This document shows, one piece after another, positions 49,516-62,600 of a stretch of 64,000 bases of DNA. The translations under genes were made by a program, and so were the position numbers. The first letter of the stretch is position 1. Each line of letters starts with the position of its first letter. The DNA lies in NCBI GenBank assembly GCA_028564675.1, contig JAOVVO010000168.1:62001-126000 (forward strand), in the 5' to 3' direction. Origin of the DNA: Onchocerca lupi (taxonomy: Eukaryota > Nematoda > Chromadorea > Rhabditida > Onchocercidae). A model generated the notes under the pieces. It made no database searches. It was not told the DNA's origin and saw only the letters and a list, made by a program, of their open reading frames with translations.

Positions 49516-52500
49516 TCATGAGCATGTAGCTTTCATATCACGTGCCTTTTTTGCAAGTGCTTTCTTGCGAACAAGTTTCGATTTTTTGCTCAAATAAGGT
49601 ACAACGATCCACTCCGGCAAATTCTTCATAATTTCAATCTAAAATAAATAAAATGCCTTTAATGAAACTGAAGATACATGAAAAGTCCTTTTAATGGAAG
49701 TTTAAAAAGCAAAATAAATTTCAGCCGGAGAAAGATGAAGTTTATTCACCACATCACAAGGGAATCGAAGCCACACAGCAAGAGGAAAGTGCAGTATTAT
49801 AAAAATAAAAAAAGGGCAGGGATCTTAAAGGAAACTGACACTTTTTATTATAATTTTATTAAAAACACAAAAACTTATTAAATAAAAGCAGGAAAAACGA
49901 ACTTGCAATTGATGGGGAAAACAACCAGCTGTTTCACCTACAATTCCAATCGTTTGAATTGCATTTTTCACAAAATCTTCAGCTGTCACAAAAAAGAATG
50001 ATGGACGCGAAATCTGCAAAACATTCTTCAAATGCGCCCATGACTAAAGTTACCTAGTGAATAAATGAATGATGCTAACATTAGTTACCTAATGGATAAT
50101 TGAATGATGCTTGTAACAAACGTTGCAAATCGAAAGATTCAGTTTATCACTTATTTGGGAATTTGCAAAATATCTTTAGATGAGATAGGAAATTCAATAA
50201 ATTATTATAATTGTATTGAGTCTTCATGAAAGCAAAATTCAGCAAACATAACCTTGGACATTTTAGTAGCAACGAACATGGGGCACAGATTCTGGATGAT
50301 TATATTTGTTTGTGCATATTCTGTTTGCAAAGCTTTTGATAACCAAGTAACATATTTCTGCAATATAAACCTATAGTAAAATAAGAAATAAGCTGATCTC
50401 GTAGAAGGATGAAGAATTTACTCATTTCAAAACAAGGAACATTAAGTGATGAAACTGAATTGAACAATTAACATTTTTGTAAACTAATTTCCCAATAATA
50501 TTATTACCTTTGACGCTGAATAAACACTGAGTAAGTCGAGTGGAGTGTAAGAAGTAGCAGATGATATATTCACAATAATGCCACTATTACGCTCAACCAT
50601 TTGAGGCAATACTGCAGCGCACAACTGCAAAATAATTTGAAATTAGTAGCGAAATAATTCGAAGAAAATTAATTGGTGAATTTCACTACACTAGGAAGAA
50701 TTTCAACCACATCTATTTCCTTTATTTATTGGAAGAAAAATCTCGAGAATGTTGAATTTAATTCCTCAAAATGATATAATACAAAATGAAATATAATATG
50801 ACATGTTCTATAAAATCAGTGTTTTAAATTCTTCCAATTAAAATCCGATGCTATAACTGGAAAAAATCCAAAAGATCTTATAGCAGTTATGAAAAAATGT
50901 TTGGAGAAATGAATGTGGTTAAAAATGCAAAAATAATATGTAAAGATTCAGATGGACAAGATAAGTTTGTTTAAAACTTACTAAAGTTACAGGAAGAGTA
51001 TTAACAATATCAATATCTGCAAGTCTTTGAAGGCCACCTTCCGCCTTATGGATAACTTCCGGATAACTGAAGCTTACACCAACATTGTTAACTGCAAACA
51101 AATTATTATAAAAAATGAATGCATTTTTGAAAGAATGCGTAATTTGTATCATTAATATGGAAATTCCACCATCCAGGTCCAAAAGATGTGATTAATGAGA
51201 GAATGATTCTAACCTGTAATTGTAATTCTAATTTGTTATTTCTCATTATCAGCTTTAGAACTGCACTTCTGTATACATGATCAATAATGACTTATTAATT
51301 TGTTCCACTTTTAGGATTTCACATTTTCAGAAGTGAATTCCTTTAATGAGATGCCCTATCGCTTTGCTGTCGGTATTAAAGACACATCCACTATCCCGGA
51401 ATTTGAACTTCAGAAAAACAAAGTGTAAATAAGACTTAGTACTTCAATTATATTATTGTTCACCAAATCACAAATTTATTATGTTCTTACCCAATATGCC
51501 GATATCTAATTCTCTCAGCAGCATTAACACTGTCTTTTCATAATCATTGACACTTCCACTGGTGAAATCAAATGCAATCGTTCTAATCTGTGAATGCATT
51601 AAATTCTTAATTTAAATAGTAGTTTTACAATAAAATATATTTTAAAAAAATTGAAATGCTAAATCTCTTTCTTCCGTAATAGAAACTGCACAAAATACTT
51701 AATTTTAGTCAACCAGTAAGTAAGTATTTCCGATGTAATGGTGCATTACCATTATACATCTCTAACGTTTTCTGACATAATAGTAATAATGTAATCTCTG
51801 GTTTCTTCTATTTATTTGTCGAATTTTTAACACGTCTCAACCAAAAGAAAACAGAAAGGCTATAATTAAATTCCATCATTATTATTCACAAAAGAAATTA
51901 AAATTCAATGCTCAGAATATAAATGTGAGTTCTTTTGTAACGGAAAACTGATCAATGCAATAACTGGTAATCAGCTGACAAAGTCTTTAATAACCTTATT
52001 TGGGCACATGCTTTCGCGTTTTTCAACTCATGTTTCCGCGAAAAGAACCAAAAAAGCGAATTAACAAACAATACAAACAAGATAAGAAAACAAGCAGGAA
52101 ATGCAAAAACAAAAACCTCGATGTCATATTCTTTTCCAAGCTCTTCTTTTACTATATCCAACTTGTTTTGAGTACGTGATATTAAAACAATGGAGAAGCC
52201 ACGTTTTGCCAATTCGAAAGCATAAGCTTTTCCTATTCCATCAGTACTGCCGGTAACAACTGAACATAATAAAAAGAAAATTTTTTTTAAATTGGAGACT
52301 AAATTTTTGAACTTTCATATTTACAGCGATTCCTTGTGCATTGTTGAAGAAACTATTATTTCTTAATTTCTTAACAAAGAACTCCAAACAAAAAAGACTA
52401 AGAACCCTAAACCTATGTTTGGGATCCAAATTCCATTCTGTAGTCGTAAGAAAAAAATCAATGAAAGTAGGTATCCCTTACCTGCCCATTTGCCACCAGC

Positions 52501-52632
52501 AGCCTTGTGCAGATTGATAGGGGTTGCAATGAAGAACGGGTAAATGAGATTATAAAGACTTGTGGCCAAATGATACAGCAAATACAAGAGAAAAACCCAG
52601 CCAAGTAACACCAATGCACAATGACAGATCAT
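49516..52632 (-). CDS. let-767: Very-long-chain 3-ketoacyl-CoA reductase / 17-beta-hydroxysteroid dehydrogenase 12 (LET-767-like)
   Basis: Eight exons on the minus strand: 52632-52482, 52259-52117, 51587-51491, 51091-50982, 50624-50508, 50357-50253, 50013-49903 and 49638-49516 (TGA), 318 residues; LET-767 and HSD17B12 are about 312-316. A short-chain dehydrogenase: N-terminal membrane segment (residues about 3-30), cofactor motif TGSTDGIG (53-60), NNVG (132-135), NISS with catalytic Ser189, and YSASK with Tyr202 and Lys206, at the human HSD17B12 positions as I recall them. The family reduces 3-ketoacyl-CoA to 3-hydroxyacyl-CoA in ER fatty-acid elongation. In C. elegans let-767 is essential, for monomethyl branched-chain and long-chain lipids. 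The C-terminus is lysine-rich (SKKSKLVRKKALAKKAR). The start follows TTATTTCAG; an upstream in-frame ATG (52659) lies before that acceptor and is disfavoured. Confidence 0.95.
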
Positions 52633-52640
52633 TTTTATGT

Positions 52641-52650
52641 CTGAAATAAC
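52641..52650 (-). promoter_or_regulatory. Probable trans-splice acceptor of let-767
   Basis: Minus-strand GTTATTTCAG ends 8 bases before the ATG at 52632 and no upstream exon is evident. Confidence 0.5.
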
Positions 52651-55601
52651 ATTTAACATTTATATAATTTTTCCACATTATCTATTTTGTGAAAACAGTT
52701 AGTGGTTTTAAAATATACCAGACCTACAGCGAACGAAATTCAAAAGTACACAGAATAAGGACTAGTGCATAATATTAAATGGTTGCCGCCCAATATCAAT
52801 CGACTGTGGTGTTATGTTTAGTGATCTTCTATTCTTATGAGTATTAATTATAAAATAAGGATACGCCACACTATAAAAAAAAAAGATAAGAAATAGATAA
52901 CATTCGTAGAGACGAATGTTACTAAAATTATTGGTGAATAGACTAAGAAAGAAAAAGAAATAGCGAAAAACTGCAAAAGTAATGCAAGAAAGACTAAAAA
53001 AACAAGATTAGTATGTTATTGAAAACCAGCTTTTATTCCATAATATGTTCTGTCTTTTCTTGGATGGTTTATAGTTTATTAGAACAAGATTGATAACTTT
53101 TTTGTAAAAAAACTTTTTTTTTAGCAGCATACCAATCCTGTCCTAGCATTAAATAAACCACCCAGAGAAAGACGAAGCGTATTACGGAATGAAAATTGAT
53201 TTTTGAGAATGATAGATGTCGAAGTGATAAGAGAGAAGGCGGGAAAAGTGAAAGTATGATGAATGTGAAATAGGTGTAAAAGGAATGCAATCAATTGAAG
53301 ATAAAAGATCAAATGCAGTAACGGTAGTTGACGAACTGATAAGAATAGTTACAAATAAAGGACAGTTTGCTGACTTCGCTTGTCAAATCGTCCTCATCGC
53401 CTTCTATGAGTTCAAAAATCATTCGCATGAACTTCACCTCCTGATAGGGACAACGAATATGCCAATCTTTCCTCCAAGAAATGACAAGAAGCAACACCTA
53501 TCAGACTGACCTCTCTAGCACGCACCTCAGTAATACCACACCCGTTTCTCAAATTATGACCTTAAGTGTCAGTATGACCTGTTCCATTATCGGGTGGTGC
53601 AGGAAAGAATCTTTCCATCAATCTGTCCTTCTATAGCAGATGCTCGATGTCATCGAGAAGCTAATGTCTCGAAAGAATACTAAACTATTAGTGTGGGGAT
53701 TTTTTGTAAAGATTAAAAAATTGTCGATCCCTCTTCTTTTCCCTCTCTTCGGAAAAGTATTCCGTTTCCCTGTTATCGAAGAATGAGAAATATGATAATT
53801 ACAACATTGATGTATAATCTGTTATGCTATCTCCTTGCAAAGAAATGAGTTTATACGTCAAAATCGTAACGTAGAAAGAAGCGCACGCGATTGTTACGTT
53901 ACGTCCTTTTTTTATTTCACTTCAAATAAATATCTTACCGTGTTTCTCTTCAATATACATCTATACAAACGGAAGCTACTGGTGAGTGGAAAAAGTTCGT
54001 TCGGTTGGCATTGTGACGGGCGAGGATCAGCTGTTACCTGGCTGGCATCTCTCATCATCCCACTGCACACCAGCTCACTTTACATGCAGATGCACACATA
54101 GCATACGTGCGTGCACACATCGGTAGTGCCACGAAATGTGATCTTGCAACTGTCAAAGTCTTCGACGCCTGACAGCCTGACTGTCGAGCAGGATTGTGTC
54201 ATTAAAATATGAGTGCGTGTGATGCGTGTGACATGCGAACTTATTTTGTAGCTTGAACTACTGAGCCTGGCTAATTTTATTTCCAGATTAGTCGTGTCAA
54301 AGGTTATGCTTTATGTCAAAAGTTGTGCTTTACCATTACGTTTAGTGTGCATTAAAGTTTGAAAGAAGCCACTATGACAGTAATGGTAAATAATGAATGT
54401 AGCAGTCCCTTCTCTAATCGATCATACTACCTATTCCTATTCTCATGATCATTTTTAAATGAATTTCTAGAATTTCCTTCCGTAGCAAAATTTTTTATTC
54501 CAAACTATCTATTTACTTTAATATAATATGGTATGGTCAGTTATCAAATATGATAAGTTATCAGATTTCTTCATCATGAATTGTCCGTATTTTCGTTGAA
54601 TCTAAAATGTACTATTATAAAAGATTTTTCTTCATTATTTTCCTCATCTACTAAATGATTGATTGTTTAAGTTCGTTTCATGCAATTGCTTTCGTTTCCG
54701 CCTCCATTTCATCCTCATATTTTCTCGTTTATCTTCGTTAATTTTGCGAGTATTTTATTCTTATCATTTCTAATTTTTAAATGAATTCTCATTTATTATA
54801 TTTTCCATGATTGCGACGTCATTCCAAAGATAGCCTTCCAAAAATATGAGCAATTTTATGATGAAATGCGAGGGATAATATCATGAGTGATATTTGTAAG
54901 GAAATTTATGCCAAATATAAGAATGCTGAGTGATATTGAATTGTAACCAATGGACACGCTCAACTAGTTATTATACACTATTATCTTTACAGTTCATTTT
55001 AGAAATTTTCCACTGGCTGTTAGACTGAAGCATTGCAAGGGCTCGAATTAGGGCAATGAATTAGCAGAGAAATTATGTTATATAGTAGAAGTTGTTTCGA
55101 TGCTTTTGCCTAATAGGAATGTATAATCTATCATAAAATTAACTCTTCCTGGAAAAGAAGAGGGTAATTTTGAGAATTCGGAATCGAATATTTCCAAAAT
55201 TTATCTGATGTTAACCAATATAGATTTTTTTTTTTTTTTTGAAATTACTATGCGGTTAGATATTGTTATTGTGATTAAAAGAAGTATTAGTTCATATTTT
55301 CCTTAATAGAACCGTTAATAATTTTACACTTGATGATGCTTATTCTCTCTTTCCGGAATTGATTTTTTCTTAAACTTTCATAAAAATTATTTTAATATGA
55401 ATCATCGGTTTGTTTGGGCATTTATTCTTCTTATATTTAGAAAATTGATCTTCAATAATTGGATCCATTGATGCGTAGCATAACTTTCCTTGTCATCATA
55501 TTAAAATTCAAGCTTTCAAAGAAATTTTTTAGATATTTGAGCGACCCCAACTCCAACATTTACGCTTGCAAACTGATGTGATGACAATTTAGTTAATCCA
55601 A
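52651..55601. promoter_or_regulatory. Divergent promoter interval between let-767 (-) and the SWAP70-like gene (+)
   Basis: About 3 kb without a supported gene. A GC-elevated stretch from about 53.3 to 54.3 kb contains GTGACGGGCGAGG, CATACGTGCGTGCACACA and repeated GTGCGTG/TGCGTGTGA, unlike the flanks. A perfect 9-bp hairpin with a 4-base loop lies at 52899-52920. Frames at 53285-53509 (+) and 53835-54101 (+) have no motif. It is listed as a likely regulatory region by position only. Confidence 0.4.
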
Positions 55602-58600
55602 ATGATCCAAGAATCATCATCCTCAACAGTAGAAAGTTTGGATGTATTCACTGAAGATCCATTACTGCTACGTCTTCATCGAATATTTGTCATATTTAGT
55701 GATAATCAACGCCATATAAGTCCACATCAAGCTTATTTTATCATTGGACAACTGCTCAGGTGATTATTCTTGGACGAAATTCTGGAGTCACATGATTTTT
55801 AAAGTAGTTATCAGAAGATATATAAGAGGCTACGGAAAAAATGAATTGAAAATATTCTCCGAGAAAAATATGGCTAACTTTTAATCAGAAATCATAAGTA
55901 TTTAGAGATCTCATTTGTAATCATTACAGGTTAAATCATGGAACTGAACAAGCACGGAATGGTTTATCAACTTTGATAGGATCCGATGCCATAACTTTTC
56001 ATGATTTATTACGGATGTGTGATTTACTATTTCCGGATCGAAAACAATTTGAACCACTGGTAGATCGGATTTTTGAGCGATATGTACAGCACATTATTTA
56101 TAAGGTGTGCCACTCTGGAGCTTTTCTAAATTTATTGTAAAGGATAAGATAAGATATGATATTGGATTTGCTTTATTTGATTATCATTTTACAATTTTTG
56201 AATCGAATCTATGAACAGCACCCTTTGTGATAGTTGCCAGTCATATAGTGTAAGTAATATTAGTTTTTTGCCGACGGGATGATTAATTTTATCTTTGTTT
56301 TCTTTAAAAAAAAATTTTTTTCCCTTGGTTTTGAAGTCCTGCAAATCTGATTAAACAATTACATAATAAATAAACGAACTTAAGAAAAAAAGATAATTAA
56401 AAATGAATCCTGCAAAAGTTTGCAATGTTTATCAATTTGTGCTATGTCCTAATGCGTAGGTTCTGGGATGGCCTCAATATGCAAGACCACACTGAAAAAA
56501 ATTCTTCAGTCTTAAAATATTTCAACGTATTAGATTAGCTTCAGTTTAATGAATAAACTTGAAGCGAAATGCCAGTTCATGTTTTTAATTATAAACTAAT
56601 GTATCGTTGGAATATCTGGCAGTAATTAGCATTTGCTGAACTTAGCAAATACTAATCTTTACTATATGATCAGTTTCAGATTAATATTTTTACCACATTT
56701 AAGTTCATGTTGTGCATTTGAGTCATATAGCCTTATTCATTTTTTCTTTTGTTTTTTTTTTTTTCTATCGCAAACTGAAGCAAAGATAATGACGAAAAAA
56801 CTACAGCTTACTGAAGAAGATTGCAAGTATTGATACATTTTTCAAAAAAATAAATTAAATTTAGAATGCTGTAATGTTTGTCTGTTATATCGCATGGTGA
56901 AGTATCTTCCGTTTTTGACGTTTGTAGCTATTCCATTTTTAATTTCAGGGCTTTCTATTGTATTGCTGTAAAAGTGATAAAAAGAAACGATGCCTGATAG
57001 GAATCAATAATTCCAAATGGCGAGCCTACTGGTGTACTATAACACCTGGTGCAATACATTTGTGGCCTTTGCATAAATCAACAACTGTTAGGAACAGGAA
57101 AACAATCGCTATCGATCAAACATCATCTGTTCAAGTTTATTCTTCCCTTTTTTCTTATGAACGGACAAAATCATACGACCATTATTCTATTTGGCTAGTC
57201 ATTTATTCTATTTGCAGTGTCTTCTCAGTTAGCACATATACGGTTCCGCACTAATACAGCACAATGTAACATTACTAATTCTACAAAAGATATTTAAATG
57301 AGGATTCACAGAAGTAAAAGACATATGACAGGAGAAAGCTAAGAATGAGTCATATTGTAAATCCTTATTTTGAAGATTTTTTTTCTCATTCTCAGATATT
57401 ATTGATTAAAGCTTTTGCTTGGGTCTAAGCAATCTGATCATTGATAATTAATTAGGAAATAGGAAAGGAAGGTATTTCTGACCTGAGATGTCTCTAAAAT
57501 TCTATGACTAATAAGATTGTAATTCTTGATAATAATATCCATTAGGTAGGCACCTTTGATGAGGAACGATTTACATGGTTACTTACCGCAGAATCGATGC
57601 AAAAACACGAATTTGCTCATTTTGATGAATTGCAACAGAAACAATGGATATTCGGTAAAGCTACTTTAATTCATTTAATAGCATATGATTCTGTTTCTGT
57701 CATATAGCAGAGAAGGATCAGGATATTTTTCGATGTAAAAATTCAGAAAAAAAAATCGACAAAAAATAATTCTCATCAATTCTAAAATTACAGCAATGAA
57801 TTTGGCTATAGAGCGAAAATCGATGGAAGATTTAAGAAAGCATGACCGGGAATGTTCGCGCAGCACACAGTGCCATGTATTACGAGACAAAAATTTGTGC
57901 TGGAGATTGGCACTTGAATGTGAAAATGAACGGCTTACGAAATTATTAGACGAACAGAGAAAAGCTCTTCGCGATGAAGAAATCGTTAGAACGTTAGCTG
58001 CTAGGTACAATGCTTCATGGATTTACATTGAAATGGCAGAATTCAGGCAAATGAAAGATTCTGATGAGTAAATCATGCAAATTAAAAAAAATTTCGCCCA
58101 TATCAATGCAACGATCCCCGTGCTAGTGAGAGCGAGAAAATGTCACATTTCTAGTTCAAGCTTCTTATTATGAAGACATTTACGTTTCAAGCTAGCTTTT
58201 AATGGTGCCGTTCATTTGCGGACTGATAGCGGTTTGATTCGCTTATGTTCAATTATCTCAAATTATTGAAGGATTATTAGGACATGCTTCAAGCAAAGAG
58301 TTAGTAATATTTCTTCGAAATTGGCAAGACATTAATTAGAAGAATGGTATTTCCTGCTAGCGATTCATTAAATAACAGTTTATTCATGAATAGATGAATT
58401 AATACCGTAGTAACTAAGAAAAATCGGAATTCTGAATTGGATATTATTTAATTTTTGAAAATTGACTCGCTAATTTCTTTTTAATTCTACTCAAAACTCA
58501 ACAAGTGTCACTTTTTACTAGGATGCTTGACGAAGAACGTGAGAAACGCGAAAAACTGGAAGAAAAATTGCAGGATTTGATAAAGAATCTCAGCGAAAAT

Positions 58601-58645
58601 TGCAGTAGCAATTCCCGAACAACGGAAAGCTCATTGCAAGGTTGA
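55602..58645 (+). CDS. SWAP70/DEF6-like protein: PH domain followed by coiled coil
   Basis: Preferred exons: 55602-55759, 55930-56104, 56949-57134, 57229-57265, 57550-57654, 57794-58004 and 58522-58645 (TGA), 331 residues. The N-terminal 110 residues match the helical, EF-hand-like start of SWAP70 in length and in ending FERYVQHIIYKGFLL (human FNELILDVLKQGYMM). A PH domain follows (about 112-205): SKWRAYWCTITPGAIHLWPL, then FTWLLTAESMQKH. The coiled coil has LDEQRKALRDEEIVRTLAAR and MLDEEREKREKLEEKL, nearly the human [24 protein letters not shown]. SWAP70/DEF6 bind phosphoinositides and F-actin and act on Rac signalling. The coiled coil is shorter than in mammals. The exon at 57229 and the acceptor at 57550 (rather than 57546) are uncertain. 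The gene may continue past 58645 through a donor at 58640 (see next entry). Confidence 0.75.
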
Positions 58646-58962
58646 AACTTCTAAAATGAATCTAAAATTTATTGATGATAATTGGTTAAGGATAAGAATT
58701 CGTATGAAATGCTGTATCAAATGAGAAAAACGATTGCAAGAAAATTCATGGTGTCCTGAACAAAGGATTCTGGTCCATCTAAAGATTACTAAGAAGTCAT
58801 CTAATAATCATTATAGGATGAAATGTTCCAGCGATTGCTTGAACATATTATCTAAGGTTTGTGGAGGCGAATGATGAAAATATAAGTGGATTTGATAATA
58901 TCTGCAAAGTGAAAAAGATTGAAAATATCTAGATAAAAAGTTTTGTGTTCTAATTAATATAG

Positions 58963-59455
58963 CCTCATCATCGGCATATATGTATACTGAAAATTATGAT
59001 TGGATTAAAGTGTGGAAGACCTGTAAAATTCCTTTCTCATTTGAAAAAGATTGGCATTTTGAATTAAATGGTAAGTTTTAATGCTTTTTGATGCAGTTGA
59101 GTTTAATTTGGAGTTTTGAGTCAAAATGTTTGCTTGTTCATGAAAATGATCGCTCCAAATCATTCATCGAACAATATTCTTTAGATACTTGTATTAGTCA
59201 AAAGTTCGTTGAATACCCGCACAATATCGAATGACCAGTTAATATACAAATCAGTACGACAAAAGGTAAAGTAATGGCACTAATATGTAATGATTAGCAA
59301 GTACAGAATAAAATAGGGATAAAAAATATTGGAAATTCGATCCAAAACCTGAAATTTCTGATCGTGACATAAAACGCGTAGTCTCTCAAACATTTGAGAA
59401 ATACATTGAAGAAAATGTCCTCGACCCAAGACTTGATTATGTGCTACAGCAATAA
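58963..59455 (+). CDS. Possible extra C-terminal exons of the SWAP70-like gene
   Basis: Two coding-looking islands follow the gene. Island one, 58963-59070, has acceptor ATATAG, begins in the phase left by a donor CAAG|GTTGAA at 58640, reads SSSAYMYTENYDWIKVWKTC and ends in a strong donor G|GTAAGT. Island two, 59317-59455 (TAA), has acceptor AAATAG and reads KYWKFDPKPEISDRDIKRVV, then YIEENVLDPRLDYVLQQ. The phases of the two do not match directly (1 against 2), so a micro-exon (for example near 59186-59206) or another junction would be needed. They could be an alternative C-terminus, or a separate small gene. No homologue recognised. Confidence 0.4.
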
Positions 59456-59667
59456 ACAGAGTAATGTTCGTGAGAATTTTTATTGAAGATGAAAGAGGAC
59501 CTTTTCGAAATTAATTTTTAGGAGCAGGTTTCAAATTATTTCAAGTGGTTCTACTTAATAGGTAGGGTCATAAGCGTTAAGGGAAAAACATATGCTACAT
59601 TGAAAGAAGCATCAGCATAAATGAAGAACTTGGCGCAATAAATATCTTCCGAAATAGAATTTAGCCA

Positions 59668-62600
59668 TTAAAATATAGAAAATGAAGCATCAGTAGCGAT
59701 ACCGCACATATTTCCTCTGTTTCATGCCATATAAACGTATCCATTTCCTCCCTACTTGGTTCCCCAGCTGAAAACGGAAAATCAAAATTATATTCAATTT
59801 TAGTTAGCTTATTTAGAGCAGTAAGCTAATGTTCATTTAATCAAAAAAGAAAATATGAAAACAAGTGAATCGAGGCAAACCTGTTTTTATCGATGCAGTA
59901 ATCTCCTTGCTTTTTATGCGTACCATAGCCGACAATCATTACTGCATGATTAGGTTGCTCACAGTTACTTTCAGAGAAAACACCTTCATTATTAGATGCG
60001 GAATGCGAATGCAAGATATGATAATGCAAGCTGCAAGCTCGTCATATAACGGAACTCCAAGATCATTGTAATAGCTTAGTTATCTAGTGCAACGCATATT
60101 TGGTCTCGATTCTCTGCAAAGACAGGCATTGCAACATCAACGGTTTCGTGCTAATAATCGAATGATGGCGATTATAATTATTATAAATAATTGCTCAATT
60201 TTTATCCAATGATGCTACCCAAAATATACATTTCATTACAATGTACCACATTTACAAAGTCTGAAATGGCGCTTCAATGCACTAATTCCAGCAATAACGG
60301 GTCCAAACTTCGCCACGGCGTGTTTAAGTCCCAGTTCATCACCCTTTTCTATTATAGCATAACCGTTATTCTTAGTGAGAACAATTTTCTTTTTCAGTTT
60401 GCATCTTTGTTCAATCCCAACATAGGATATTTCGCTTCCTTCGTAATTCCATGTTTTATTACATATTCGAACACCTAAAATTTTCGAATATTTAGTGCCA
60501 GTCATGTAATTTCTATCATTTCTTCTCCGATCTAGTTCGAGCGCTGATACTCTGCCACACTGTATCACCGGAAGACGCTATAATCTCTGAAGGTGCAAGA
60601 AATTATTGCTTTCTTCTATTTTTGAGAGTAAAGTAGTAATATGTTGATTTCATTCGGTAAATAAATACTAACTTGGAGATTGATTTTAAATCCAAGTAAT
60701 TTAAAACATCCATTATGATTATGGCATAAATGCGCAAATTGGGAATATTTTTTCCCCACTTTTCTTCCCAAGTTTATATGTGATTTGCTTCGGTAATTAT
60801 ATTATTTTTCTTGAATCTTTTGAAGAAAAGCTCAGAACTCAGCGGATTTTACGGAAAACTATTAAGAAATTTGAAATTTGTGAAATTTTCGATTAAATTT
60901 TCAAAAGTAAAAATATAAGAAAATTACATTATTCATGGTGCCGCCATTACAGCCAGAGTTGCCACATTCCCGTATACAGTCAACAATATTTTGCGGGAAT
61001 GAATCGAGAATTATTCCTCTTTTCTTTCTATAACAAGCTGCCAATGCAGTAACTGAAATGAATGCATATTAACAACCACATTTTTTCTGCAAAATATTTG
61101 TGATTTTATATCATTATTGATTTTTTGATAAGATTAGCTATTAATAAATTAATCATTCATTTGAGATGATTTAAATGCAAAATGAAATTTGAATTTAACG
61201 TTCGATGCAAGCAATCACAATGCAGGACATCACCAAATTGCATGAATCTCAATTAAAATATTCCCAATCAATGCATTCTGATCAGTCATAATTTATTTGG
61301 AAAACTTCAACACGCTTTGTAGGTACTGGATTTTTTATTTCCGAAATCAATTGGTGATGGTCGAGATCAGTTCATAATATATCTTCAAGTTTTCGATCAT
61401 TGAAGAACTTTGGTAAAGTTATGCTAGGCTGAATTAGATCGTATCGCTGTCAGGAATAATTTAGCATAACGTTCGGTACAAGAAATTACATGTAAGTTAT
61501 ACTTGATGTCTGACAGGTAAGATAAGATAAGATCTTCCCTTCTCTAATCAACTGAATCCGGCAATTTTGACTCGAAACTTGATGAGTCCGCCTTCTGTCA
61601 GTTAGATTTATTGGAAGACGAAATTCATTCATCATACTGAATTCATCGCCGGGTCTAGAATTGAACCAAAGTAATCCATTACGAACGTATTGTTTTAAAA
61701 AGATTTTGTTTATGAATATAAAAAAGAAGAATTAATTCGCACATTATTGAAATATGTCTTATATTGGTATCTCATTGGAATATTTCTCTTAACTTTCCTT
61801 ACCAAATCGGCCATGTCTTTCAGAGAAGTTCTATAAGATATCAAGCTTTTTTTTATATTTTATATTTGCATCATTCGTCATTAATTCATTTCTTACAAAT
61901 ATTGCCACTCTCAAAATGATCTTGTTGCAGTTGTAGTCTTTTCCTGTGAATAACAAAAATTTTATTTTTTTGAATGAAGTAAACAAGGCTGGAAAGAAGT
62001 AGAATTACTTCTTTGAAACTTAAATGTGAAGAAAAGTTGTGCCGAAAGTCATTACGTATCTCTTATCTCTTCCATTTCTAATTCCTTCATCGCTTTTAGC
62101 ACGCCATTATCCTTCACTTTTTTTTTTTTTTTTTTCTTGAGAAAATATTGCACAAAAGTTGATTTTCGGCTGAAAATTACATTACATTTTAGATTTGCAC
62201 GAATTTTTATAAAGCCAAAATTAATTTTCATAATAAACTTTCTATTTTATAGTTGTGTATTTTATAGAACAAAATTATGGTAAATTCAAACGAAGGCGCC
62301 TGAACAGAACTATTTTTCTGAATCAGTGAAACAGTAATATTTTAAGATAAATCCAAAGTAAAGTGAGGCTAAAAATGTTTTTTAGCTTTACCTTCCTTTG
62401 TCCTCTAGCCCATGCGAAATTGCCCGTAATGGTCCCATTTTATATTTTTGTGGTATAAAAGAAAAAGGAATTCATAAATTAGAGCATTTGTCCTTGTCAA
62501 TTAATTATCAATGAAATATTCTAACTCAATATCTTTTTCAGTCTGAAGTTTTATAGGAGTCTAAAAGTCTGAAGTTTTATAACTAATAAAAAGGAAAAAT

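Noticed and set aside
56463..56482. Short GC-richer words in SWAP70-like intron 2 considered as a regulatory motif
   Set aside because: Too short and isolated to separate from background.
56777..56830. Possible extra exon (IMTKKLQLTEEDC) between exons 2 and 3 of the SWAP70-like gene
   Set aside because: Its donor leaves phase 2 while both flanking exons are phase 0, and direct joining of 56104 to 56949 reproduces the family sequence into the PH domain.
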